Assembly (NCBI GenBank): GCA_014843695.1
Contig: CM026400.1
Coordinates: forward strand, 40,664,923 to 40,728,922
Direction: 5' to 3'
Length of the DNA: 64,000 bases
Origin: Archivesica marissinica
Taxonomy: Eukaryota; Mollusca; Bivalvia; Venerida; Vesicomyidae
Part shown: piece by piece, positions 46,096 through 58,100 of the stretch
Layout: every line of letters begins with the position of its first letter
How positions within the stretch are numbered: the stretch's first letter is position 1
The notes under the pieces: generated by a model
The model's database searches: none
Seen by the model: only the letters and a program-made list of their open reading frames with translations
What the model was told of the DNA's origin: nothing
Translations under genes and position numbers: made by a program

Positions 46096-46247
46096 ATGCT
46101 TCGTGTGTCTGGTTCCTTGCTGCTGCATGTTGAAATGTTGTTAATGTGAACGTTTTGGTACCAGAACAATATGTGCTTCGTGTGTCTGGTTCCTTGCTGC
46201 TGCATGTTGAAATGTTGTTAATGTGAACGTTTTGGTACCAGAACAAT
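46096..46247. repeat. 77-bp tandem duplication
   Basis: Two near-identical copies containing GCTTCGTGTGTCTGGTTCC and GTGAACGTTTTGGTACCAG. Confidence 0.93.
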
Positions 46248-46345
46248 CAGTGACATCAATTATAGTTTTCTATCATAAAAACATTTGTCACTCTAAAAAT
46301 AAACTAATATTTGTTTGTTTAAGTGAATGATAAAATTATATTTCA

Positions 46346-48395
46346 CTCATGAACATAGAAAGCTGTACGTTTGGCTTGATGAATATAGAAAGCTGTTAGT
46401 TTCACTATATGAATATAGAAAGCTGTTAGTTTCACTTGATGAATATAGAAAGCTGTTAGTTTCACTATATGAATATAGAAAGCTGTTAGTTTCACTTGAT
46501 GAATATAGAAAGCTGTTAGTTTCACTATATGAATATAGAAAGCTGTTAGTTTCACTATATGAACATAGAAAGCTGTACGTTTTGCTTGATGAATATAGAA
46601 AGCTGTTAGTTTCACCTGATGAATATAGAAAGCTGTTAGTTTCACTATATGAATATAGAAAGCTGTTAGTTTCACTATATGAATATAGAAAGCTGTTAGT
46701 TTTACTATATGAATACAGAAAGCTGTTAGTTTCACTTGATCAATATAGAAAGCTGTTAGTTTCACTATATGAATATAGAAAGCTGTACGTTTTGCTTGAT
46801 GAATATAGAAAGCTGTTAGTTTCACTTGATGAATATAGAAAGCTGTTAGTTTCACTATATGAATATAGAAAGCTGTACGTTTTGCTTGATGAATATAGAA
46901 AGCTGTTAGTTTCACTATATGAATATAGAAAGCTGTTAGTTTCACTTGATGAATATAGAAAGCTGTTAATTTCACTATATGAATATAGAAAGCTGTTAGT
47001 TTCACTATATGAATATAGAAAGCTGTTAGTTTCACTATATGAATATAGAAAGCTGTACGTTTTGCTTGATGAATATAGAAAGCTGTTAGTTTCACTTGAT
47101 GAATATAGAAAGCTGTTAGTTTCACTATATGAATATAGAAAGCTGTACGTTTTGCTTGATGAATATAGAAAGCTGTTAGTTTCACTTGATGAATATAGAA
47201 AGCTGTTAGTTTCACTATATGAATATAGAAAGCTGTACGTTTTGCTTGATGAATATAGAAAGCTGTTAATTTCACTATATGAATATAGAAAGCTGTTAGT
47301 TTCACTTGATGAATATAGAAAGCTGTTAATTTCACTATATGAATATAGAAAGCTGTTAGTTTCACTATATGAATATAGAAAGCTGTTAATTTCACTATAT
47401 GAATATAGAAAGCTGTTAGTTTCACTATATGAATATAGAAAGCTGTTAGTTTCACTATATGAATATAGAAAGCTGTACGTTTTGCTTGATGAATATAGAA
47501 AGCTGTTAGTTTCACTTGATGAATATAGAAAGCTGTTAGTTTCACTATATGAATATAGAAAGCTGTACGTTTTGCTTGATGAATATAGAAAGCTGTTAGT
47601 TTCACTTGATGAATATAGAAAGCTGTTAGTTTCACTATATGAATATAGAAATCTGTACGTTTTGCTTGATGAATATAGAAAGCTGTTAATTTCACTATAT
47701 GAATATAGAAAGCTGTTAGTTTCACTTGATGAATATAGAAAGCTGTTAATTTCACTATATGAATATAGAAAGCTGTTAGTTTCACTATATGAATATAGAA
47801 AGCTGTTAGTTTCACTATATGAATATAGAAAGCTGTACGTTTTGCTTGATGAACATAGAAATATAGAAAGTTGTTAGTTTCGCTTGATGAATATAGAAAG
47901 CTGTTAGTTTCACTATATGAATATAGAAAGCTGTATGTTTTGCTTGATGAATATAGAAAGCTGTTAGTTTCACTATATGAATATAGAAAGCTGTTAGTTT
48001 CACTTGATGAATATAGAAAGCTGTTAGTTTCACTAGATGAATATAGAAAGCTGTTAGTTTCGCTTGATGAACATAGAAAGCTGTTAGTTTCACTAGATGA
48101 ATATAGAAAGCTGTTAGTTTCACTAGATGAATATAGAAAGCTGTTAGTTTCGCTTGATGAACATAGAAAGCTGTTAGTTTCACTAGATGAATATAGAAAG
48201 CTGTTAGTTTCACTTGATGAATATAAAAAGCTGTTAGTTTCACTTGATGAATATAGAAAGCTGTTAGTTTCACTTGATGAATATAGAAAGCTGTTAAGTT
48301 TCACTTGATGAATATAGAAAGCTGTTAGTTTCACTTGATGAATATAGAAAGCTGTTAGTTTCACTATATGAATATAGAAAGCTGTACGTTCACAT
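46346..48395. repeat. 30-bp satellite with three unit types, about 68 copies
   Basis: All units begin GAATATAGAAAGCTG and end either TTAGTTTCACTATAT (type A), TTAGTTTCACTTGAT (type B) or TACGTTTTGCTTGAT (type C). The divisible-by-three unit leaves a 516-codon plus frame (EYRKLLVSLY decapeptide) and a 673-codon minus frame. I regard both as by-products, as frame-shifting junctions occur at about 47862 and 48297. Confidence 0.96.
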
Positions 48396-49171
48396 TTATA
48401 TCTGAATGCAATAGACTCAAAAGTTATAACATATTAACATGTTTTAATTTAACAAGGGAATGTTGGAAATGCAGCGTGTCCAAGCGGTGCTGTCAAAACT
48501 GTTTAAATGTTTACATCTGTTACAAAAAGAAAATGAATTAGCCGGATTTTTGTTTTCTTCGAAACAGGCTTTTTAAGCCGTAAAATTGGGATGGAGAGAC
48601 GACTAGATATATATATATCACTAGTTCCCTGTTAGGAACCAATCAACATATAAAGTATGTTACAAATCATTCAACTGGAACAGAATTATAATATGCCCAA
48701 TATTGGAGATGTCAAGTAGGTTTAAAAAATCATGCAACCAGAAAGGTTTAAACAATATGCACAAGTAAGCATCATATTAATGCCGTGGCAAGCTTGCTCA
48801 ACATCCAAAAGGGGGTTAAAGTGGACTGACGACAACGACAACAGGCCTCACCATATTGGATGAGGCAATTTTAAGAACATTAACACGTAGAAATTGGGTG
48901 AAAAAAGGGGTTTTAACAATGTGTGTGTGATCACATGGTACTCAATAGCATACTTACTGTACGCATTCAATTTCAACAAATCTCATAAAAATTAATGAAC
49001 ATATAATGATAAAAAAATAGATAAGAGAATATTCCATGTGGACGTCCAATTAGCGCTTCCTGGGTAGAACCACGCAACTGAAAGTCAACCAGAAAGATTC
49101 ATTACATGAAGGATTCTGACAGGGCAAGAATACATAGCACAGTACCCGTATAATTAACTAGACAGCTTCAA
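48396..49171. other. spacer, no gene seen
   Basis: AT-rich sequence without recognised elements. Confidence 0.5.
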
Positions 49172-49215
49172 TGTTATACATACATACACAGCATAGTGCA
49201 ATTTCCACTACAGTA

Positions 49216-50525
49216 TCCATGTTATACATACATACATACATACATAGAACCCGGCTTAATTCATTAATTCATCCATGTTATACATACACTGTCTAAATGC
49301 ACCAGACAGTATCCATGTTATACATACATGGCTTAATTCACCAGACAGTATCCATGTTATACATACATGGCTTAATTCACCAGACAGTATCCATGTTATA
49401 CATACACTGTCTAAATGCACCAGACAGTATCCATGTTATACATACATGGCTTAATTCACCAGACAGTATCCATGTTATACATACATGGCTTAATTCACCA
49501 GACAGTATCCATGTTATACATACACTGTCTAAATGCACCAGACAGTATCCATGTTATACATACATGGCTTAATTCACCAGACAGTATCCATGTTATACAT
49601 ACATGGCTTAATTCACCAGACAGTATCCATGTTATACATACATGGCTTAATTCACCAGACAGTATCCATGTTATACATACATGGCTTAATTCACCAGACA
49701 GTATCCATGTTATACATACATGGCTTAATTCACCAGACAGTATCCATGTTATACATACATGGCTTAATTCACCAGACAGTATCCATGTTATACATACATG
49801 GCTTAATTCACCAGACAGTATCCATGTTATACATACATGGCTTAATTCACCAGACAGTATCCATGTTATACATACATGGCTTAATTCACCAGACAGTATC
49901 CATGTTATACATACATGGCTTAATTCACCAGACAGTATCCATGTTATACATACACTGTCTAAATGCACCAGACAGTATCCATGTTATACATACATGGCTT
50001 AATTCACCAGACAGTATCCATGTTATACATACATGGCTTAATTCACCAGACAGTATCCATGTTATACATACATGGCTTAATTCACCAGACAGTATCCATG
50101 TTATACATATATGGCTTAATTCACCAGACAGTATCCATGTTATACATACATGGCTTAATTCACCAGACAGTATCCATGTTATACATACATGGCTTAATTC
50201 ACCAGACAGTATCCATGTTATACATACATGGCTTAATTCACCAGACAGTATCCATGTTATACATACATGGCTTAATTCACCAGACAGTATCCATGTTATA
50301 CATACATGGCTTAATTCACCAGACAGTATCCATGTTATACATACATGGCTTAATTCACCAGACAGTATCCATGTTATACATACATGGCTTAATTCACCAG
50401 ACAGTATCCATGCTATACATACATGGCTTAATGCACCAGACAGTATCCATGTTATACATACATGGCTTAATTCACCAGACAGTATCCATGTTATACATAA
50501 ACCGGCTTAATTCACCAGACTGTAT
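49216..50525. repeat. 39-bp satellite, about 33 copies
   Basis: Unit CACCAGACAGTATCCATGTT followed by ATACATACATGGCTTAATT. A variant with ACTGTCTAAATG replacing ATGGCTTAATT appears five times, spaced roughly every third unit at the left edge. Degenerate ATACATACATAC sequence precedes it from 49172. Frames with a 13-residue period are by-products. Confidence 0.95.
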
Positions 50526-51304
50526 CCAAGACAAACATCACGGGTATATTTTCACTACACCGTCTCTATTCTAAACATATAGTATAACACAGCTATATTT
50601 CCACACAATGTCTATGTGATACAAATATAAGCACTTATCAATTACAATAATCTCTAAATTAGTGCCTCATCATGAGAACGTTTAGAACTTGCTGCACACC
50701 GAAACATGCTGAGCAACAAATGAAACCATTCATTACAGTCTTATATTTCCAAATTTCAAATAATTTCTTTTTCTTAGTTTATAAATGTCTGCCTGCCTGC
50801 CCGAGGGCTCTGTGATGACTTGACTCGCCCGAAGAAGCTTGTCAAGAACTGATATATTTAAATTACCTCCCTTTATTAATCATCAAAATTACAAAAGTAA
50901 ATGGTGGAATATTAAAAGTTCACAGAAGGATTTTGCAGAAATACAACAGCATATTAGAACCTTAAAATGTTTTCTACGTTGTTTTTCTTCAATTGATAAA
51001 ATTAATTTAAAGCTATCGGCCATTTAAATATCATATAAAGGGAAGTAATTTACCAACAATAATTTCATATAATCCAGTTCATCTAGGAAAGTTCTTCCAA
51101 ATTTTACTTCAAATCTGAATAATTTTTTAGTGAACAAGAAATATCACATTAGGTACCCGGTAATGAATGCTCTCCGCCATACTCGAAGAAGTTACAGCCC
51201 GGACTGGAAATATTGACACGGATGGACAGACACATGAAAAGTGCGAAAACTATACGCCTCACTCCTGGTGCATATAACAGAAAGATGTTACAATATAATG
51301 ATTT
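50526..51304. other. spacer downstream of the cyclin-J-like gene
   Basis: No gene seen. A minus-strand AATAAA (51-kb side, 50871-50876) is a possible but distant poly(A) signal for the gene ending at 51826. Confidence 0.4.
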
Positions 51305-51316
51305 CTAATCACCTGC

Positions 51317-51549
51317 AGTGGAAGTCGTGATAGCGCAGTGGATGCGCGTTCGCTTCAGGTGCAAAAGGTCCGGAGTTCGAGCCCCGCTGGAGCCGTTACG
51401 ATTGTGCCCTTAGGCAAGGCATTTAAATTCCACGTTGCCTCTTCTCTCTCCCTCGTGGCGGTGGATTCCATCAGGAATGAGGTCTCGAGGGTGATTAATA
51501 TAAGTTGACATAACTTGTTTCGAATCGAGCTAAAATAAATTTGTATAAA
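51317..51549 (+). mobile_element. SINE-B, full-length copy with 12-bp target duplication
   Basis: Head GATAGCGCAGTGGATGCGC (box A), GGAGTTCGAGCCCC (box B), body CCCTTAGGCAAGGCATTTAA, tail GTGATTAATATAAGTTGA and AATCGAGCTAAAATAAAT. It is flanked by CTAATCACCTGC at 51305-51316 and 51550-51561. Confidence 0.95.
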
Positions 51550-51825
51550 CTAATCACCTGCTACTTTCACTATCTCGGTGTACTGCACATTCTACTTCAG
51601 CATATAATGCGGATTTCATAATTGCAGCAAATATAGTTCCACTGTAGTCGGATTCATTTTGTGCGGTTCGCAGAAATTCAAGTCCTTTGAATAATTCTGG
51701 ACTCCTCTTGGCGAATACAGGTAAGAATCACAGTATCGAGAATAAATCTTTACACACAGATCATCTTCTGCACTGAATATGACACTGAAGTGCTTACAAT
51801 TTCCCGGAATAATACAAACTAGTGA

Positions 51826-52105
51826 TCAAGATCCGCGGAGTCGAGGAATAAGGTGTGGCCCTTCAGTAAAATTCCCGGCATCAGAATAGGTTATCAGAGA
51901 ATTACACAACTGGTTATATTGTAACGGAGGTCTTGAGAAACTGTAATTTTGTGAACTTTTTTCGGGTGCAACATAAGTTCTATTATTGTTTGAAGCGGGC
52001 AGATAACTCTCATAGGTTTGGGAAGAAGGGAGGTAATGCACATTTGATGTGGAACTTGGTTGAATACTGTTGTTGGGTGCGATCAAGGAGTCCTGCTGAT
52101 GTGTC
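51826..52105 (-). CDS. cyclin-J-like exon 5 (residues 249-341, stop)
   Basis: Acceptor TCTTGTATTTTGCAG|GACAC in the phase required by exon 4 (split Trp codon). It encodes a low-complexity tail rich in Ser, Asn, Pro and Tyr (NNSIQPSSTSN, YLPSSQTYESYLP, FSRPPLQYNQL) ending RLRGS. Tail sequence is poorly conserved among cyclins, so this exon rests on phase, splice site and open frame. An additional small exon between 4 and 5 cannot be excluded. Confidence 0.78.
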
Positions 52106-55100
52106 CTGCAAAATACAAGATAAAACAACAATAGTTTGTACATCTGGTTATTAACCATTTGCATGCTGGGTAAATAAAAACACATTTGCAAACAATATGG
52201 ATTCAGATCAGCCACGACAAAATGCCACGTGTGATCAGGATCTATGTTGTTTGCTATTCAGCCAAGTGTTTTAGTTCCACTATCCGAATAGCAAACAGCA
52301 TAGAGCCTAATCAGACGGAACGTTCTGTGCCGTCTGACCTGGCTCTATAGCCTGGGAACAGGCGTTGATATATTTTGCCTGGTCAGTCATATAAATATAT
52401 TTTAAAACCGAGATCATTAATTGGGCCGTATTGGGTTCTGATATCATGTTGCCAGAAGTAAATTGGTGAAAAATCAACAGACTGGAACCCAGGCTACTGG
52501 CTCTATGCAAAGGTGATTTTATCTGCCGCTAGCGCGCAAAGGGTTAAAAGTAAATAATTGCATAGTGCATTTTATGTCATGCTACAATACTCTCCAAGCT
52601 GTGATTGGGCAAAAAACTGTATTTCGTCATGTATAAAAATCATCCAATACCATGTTGAATCATTTAAAACATCGGTCCTATTTTACATTGTAGAAACAGT
52701 AGTGTTGTGTAGCATGCCAGATGAAAATAGAATGTACTGCAGAGCAACGTGTCCCCTACCGTTTTTGGGCCAACAACATGTAACTAAATAGCTTTACCGA
52801 TATGGGTATGCGGCATAACAACTTATAACTATTTGTGACACACAGTCAAACCTGTGATAATGGTCACCTCTCTTAAGCAGCAAACCTGTATTAAGCAGCC
52901 AGTTTCCAGATTCCAAATATACTGCTTTATTATACAGTTTACCTCTATGAAGCAGCCATCTGTGCTAAGCAGCCGCTTTCCATGATTCCCTTGGCTGGCT
53001 GCTTAAGACAGGATTGACTGTATTACCTTACAATGCTCCCATGAACGACAACAATATACTCAGTACATGATCATTTGACTAGATTCATGTGTGTGGGGGG
53101 GGGGCGGGTGTATGTCAAAGCATGTACGATCTGGATATTCTTGCATCCACCTCGCCAACCCAAATATGTCTCATTATACAGTGTGTAGATTCCGGTATGA
53201 CAGAATGAAACATCCCACAACAAGTATGTAAAGATTCAGGTATAACAGATTGAAACATCCCACAACAAGTATGGGAAGATTCTGGTATAACAGATTGAAA
53301 CATACCACAACATGTATTGGAAGATTCTGGTATAACAGATTGAAACATCCCACAAGTATAGGAAGATTCAGGTATAACAGATTGAAACATCCCACAAGTA
53401 TGTGAAGATTCAGGTATAACAGATTGAAACATCCCACAAGTATGGGAAGATTCAGGTATAACAGATTGAAACATCCCACAACAAGTATGGGAAGATTCCG
53501 GTATAACAGATTGAAACATCCCACAAGTATGGGAAGATTCTGGTATAACAGAATGAAACATCCCACAAGTATGGGAAGATTCTGGTATAACAGATTGAAA
53601 CATCCCACAAGTATAGGAAGATTCAGGTATAACAGATTGAAACATCCCACAACAAGTATGGGAAGATTCAGGTATAACAGATTGAAACATCCCACAACAA
53701 GTATGGGAAGATTCTGGTATAACAGATTGAAACATCCCACAAGTATGGGAAGATTCAGGTATAACAGATTGAAACATACCACAACATGTATGGGAAGATT
53801 CTGGTATAACAGATTGAAACATCCCACAAGTATGGGAAATTCAGGTATAACAGAAGGAAACATCCCACAAGTATGGGAAGATTCAGGTATAACAGATTGA
53901 AACATCCCACAACAAGTATGTGAAGATTCAGGTATAACAGATTGAAACATCCCACAAGTATGGGAAGATTCAGGTATAACAGATTGAAACATCCCACATT
54001 TGTGCCCTTAGGCAAGGTATTTAAATTCCACATTACCTCTTCTCTCTCCCTCGTGGCGATGGATTACATCAGGAATGAGGTCTCGAGAGTGATTAATATA
54101 AGTTGAAAGAACTTGTTTCGCAATCGAGCTAAAATAAATGTGTATAAACTAAACATCCCACAAGTATGGGAAGATTCAGGTATAACAGATTGAAACATCC
54201 CACAAGTATGGGAAGATTCTGGTATAACAGAATGAAACATCCAACAAGTGTGTGAAGATTCAGGTATAACAGATTGAAACATCCCACAAGTATGGGAAGA
54301 TTCTGGTATAACAGAATGAAACATCCAACAAGTGTGTGAAGATTCAGGTATAACAGATTGAAACATCCCACAACAAGAGTGTGAAGATTCCAGTATAACA
54401 GATTGAAACATCCCACAACAAGTATGTGAAGATTCCGGTATAACAGATTGAAACATCCCACAACAAGTATGTGAAGATTCAGGTATAACAGATTGAAACA
54501 TCCCACAAGTATGGGAAGATTCAGGTATAACAGAATGAAACATCCCACAAGTATGGGAAGATTCCGGTATAACAGATTGAAACATCCCACAACAAGTATG
54601 TGAAGATTCAGGTATAACAGAATGAAACATCCCACAACAAGTATGTGAAGATTCAGGTATAACAGAATGAAACATCCCACAACAAGTATGGCAAGATTCC
54701 GGTATAACAGATTGAAACATCCCACAACAAGTATGTGAAGATTCAGGTATAACAGATTGAAACATCCCACAACAAGTATGTGAAGATTCAGGTATAACAG
54801 ATTGAAACATCCCACAAGTATGTAAAGATTCAGGTATAACAGATTGAAACATCCCACAACAAGTATGTGAAGATTCAGGTATAACAGATTGAAACATCCA
54901 CAATAAGTATGGGAAGATTCCGGTATAACAGATTGAAACATCCCACAACAAGTATGTGAAGATTCAGGTATAACAGAATGAAACATCCCACCACAAGTAT
55001 GTAAAGATTCAGGTATAACAGATTGAAACAGCCACAATAAGTATGGGAAGATTCCGGTATAACAGAATGAAACATCCACAATAAGTATGGGAAGATTCAG

Positions 55101-58100
55101 GTATAACAGAATGAAACATCCCACAAGTATGGGAAGATTCAGGTATAACAGATTGAAACATCCCACAACAAGTATGGGAAGATTCCGGTATAACAGATTG
55201 AAACATCCCACAAGTATGTAAAGATTCTGGTATAACAGATTGAAACATCCCACAACAAGTATGGGAAGATTCTGGTATAACAGATTGAAACATCCCACAA
55301 TAAGTATGGGAAGATTCTGGTATAACAGATTGAAACATCCCACAAGTATGTAAAGATTCAGGTATAACAGATTGAAACATCCCACAAGTATGGGAAGATT
55401 CAGGTATAACAGATTGAAACATCCCACAAGTATGGGAAGATTCTGGTATAACAGATTGAAACATCCCACAAGTATGGGAAGATTCTGGTATAACAGATTG
55501 AAACATCCCACAAGTATGGGAAGATTCTGGTATAACAGATTGAAACATCCCACAAGTATGTGAAGATTCCGGTATAACAGATTGAAACATCCCACAACAA
55601 GTATGTGAAGATTCCGGTATAACAGATTGAAACATCCCACAACAAGTATGTGAAGATTCTGGTATAACAGATTGAAACATCCCACAAGTATGGGAAGATT
55701 CAGGTATAACAGATTGAAACATCCCACAACAAGTATGTGAAGATTCCGGTATAACAGATTGAAACATCCCACAACAAGTATGTGAAGATTCAGGTATAAC
55801 AGATTGAAACATCCCACAAGTATGTGAAGATTCAGGTATAACAGATTGAAACATCCCACAAGTATGTGAAGATTCCGGTATAACAGATTGAAACATCCCA
55901 CAAGTATGTGAAGATTCAGGTATAACAGATTGAAACATCCCACAACAAGTATGTGAAGATTCAGGTATAACAGATTGAAACATACCACAACATGCTCTGT
56001 AAACATGGCAGCAACTGTTCGAGGTAGTAGTCGGTCATCAGCTCCAGCTGTTTGGGCCACGTTGGCGTCAGGTGTAGACAGATTCTCGCGGCAGCTACAC
56101 ACGATGCTCCTACCAGCGACGGCGAGTAACCCCGGAACATATAGTCTGTAGGAAAGTACAGTTTCATATGACATATGTTGTATATACTCTTGGGTTCGAG
56201 CTCTGTCGTGTGGTGATGGGCGGATCACTGTACCGGCCCAATCACTGTACTGACCACATCACGGTTGTCATTTTTACGGCGGTGTTTGGGTCTATAGTTC
56301 ATATTGCCACTTTTATCGCTAATCCAATCACTCAATCACTGTAATGGTGTATTATGATATAATATGTTCTTATCCAATTACTAGAATCCTAGTTATATCT
56401 ATATATGTATACATTATTATTTTTATTTCCATATATTTTTGTCATGTGTAAATGTTTAAAATTGCATCTGTAATTGTGAAGCGCAGTAGAATAATTTTTC
56501 ATTTTTGCGCTATATATAATAAATGCCACAGGCACAAGACACACATTTGTTTTTGCCAAGTTATTGTGCTTCCATTAATCTTATAATTCTATCCTTGCTG
56601 AAGGAAGACCCCATGTACCCCTCCAAGAAGTATTTCATGTACAAACGGGCACCCAGCTACAACCACCAACCACTTGCAAGCAAGCTGGGTAACTCCCACA
56701 CAAGAAAGAATCCAACAGCTCTAGCGTGATTCAAACCTAATTGTGAGGGGCACGTGAACCAAAGTCAATGACCATAACCACGTGGCCATGGAGGCCCCGC
56801 TTCAATATGTCCATATGTTTGAGGTGATGGTCACAATAACTGGTGTCATTAAACAACAGTACAAACATTTCAAATCAAAATTCACAAAATTGACACTTTA
56901 AGTACAGCTGCTTCCATCAAAATGACCAGTAATAAAGGGTACATGTTGGGGGTCAAGTCATGACCAGTAATAAAGGGTACATGTTGGGGTCAAGTCATGA
57001 CCAGTAATAATGGGTACATGTTGGGGTCAAATCATGACCAGTAATAAAGGGTACATGTTGGGGTCAAGTCATGACCAGTAATAAAGGGTACATGTTGGGG
57101 TCAAGTCATAACCAGTAATAAAGGGTACATGTTGGGGTCAAATCATTACCAGTAATAAAGGGTACATGTTGGGGTCAAGTCATGACCAGTAATAAAGGGT
57201 ACATGTTGGGGTCAAGTCATGACCAGTAATAAAGGGTACATGTTGGGGTCAAGTCATGACCAGTAATAAAGGGTACATGTTGGGGTCAAGTCATGACCAG
57301 TAATAAAGGGTACATGTTGGGGTCAAGTCATGACCAGTAATAAAGGGTACATGTTGGGGTCAAGTCATGACCAGTAATAAAGGGTACATGTTGGGGTCAA
57401 GTCATGACCAGTAATAAAGGGTACATGTTGGGGTCAAGTCATAACCAGTAATAATGGGTACATGTTGGGGTCAAGTCATGACCAGTAATAAAGGGTACAT
57501 GTTGGGGTCAAGTCATGACCAGTAATAAAGGGTACATGTTGGGGTCAAGCTATAGTGGGTGTGCAACCTTTGGTCTCTAGCCGTAGTACCATATTGCAAT
57601 ACATCAGTAGTCACAGTGTTGTGGAAGCTGTAGTTTGAACATTTGTTTGGCTACACAGGGAGCCCGGCATACCTTGTAGAACTATTTCCTGGAAGTAACA
57701 AGCGTACTTCTCGAGGTACGTCTCTACTGTGGATTTGGATGTTATTGGTAAACCATCTCTAAGATCATCCTCATCTACAGCAACCTAAAACATAATCACA
57801 TGTCAACAAATGTACAGCAACCTAAACATAATCTCAAGTCAACAAATGTACAGCTACCTAAACATAATCACAAGTCAACAAATGCACAGTAACCTAAACA
57901 TAATCACATGTCAACAAACGCACAGCAACCTAAACACATGTCAACAAACGCACAGCAACCTAAACATAATCACATGTCAACAAACGCACAGCAACCTAAA
58001 CATAATCTCAAGTCAACAAACGCACAGCAACCTAAACATAATCACAAGTCAACAAACGCACAGTAACCTAAACATAATCACATGTCAACAAACGCACAGC

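Noticed and set aside
46327..48364. 516-codon plus and 673-codon minus frames
   Set aside because: 30-bp period by-products with overlapping antisense openness and no host gene context.
54129..56228. 699-codon minus frame starting upstream of cyclin exon 4
   Set aside because: It reads exon 4 in the wrong phase and then the satellite; the correct phase gives the cyclin fold and ends at the donor.
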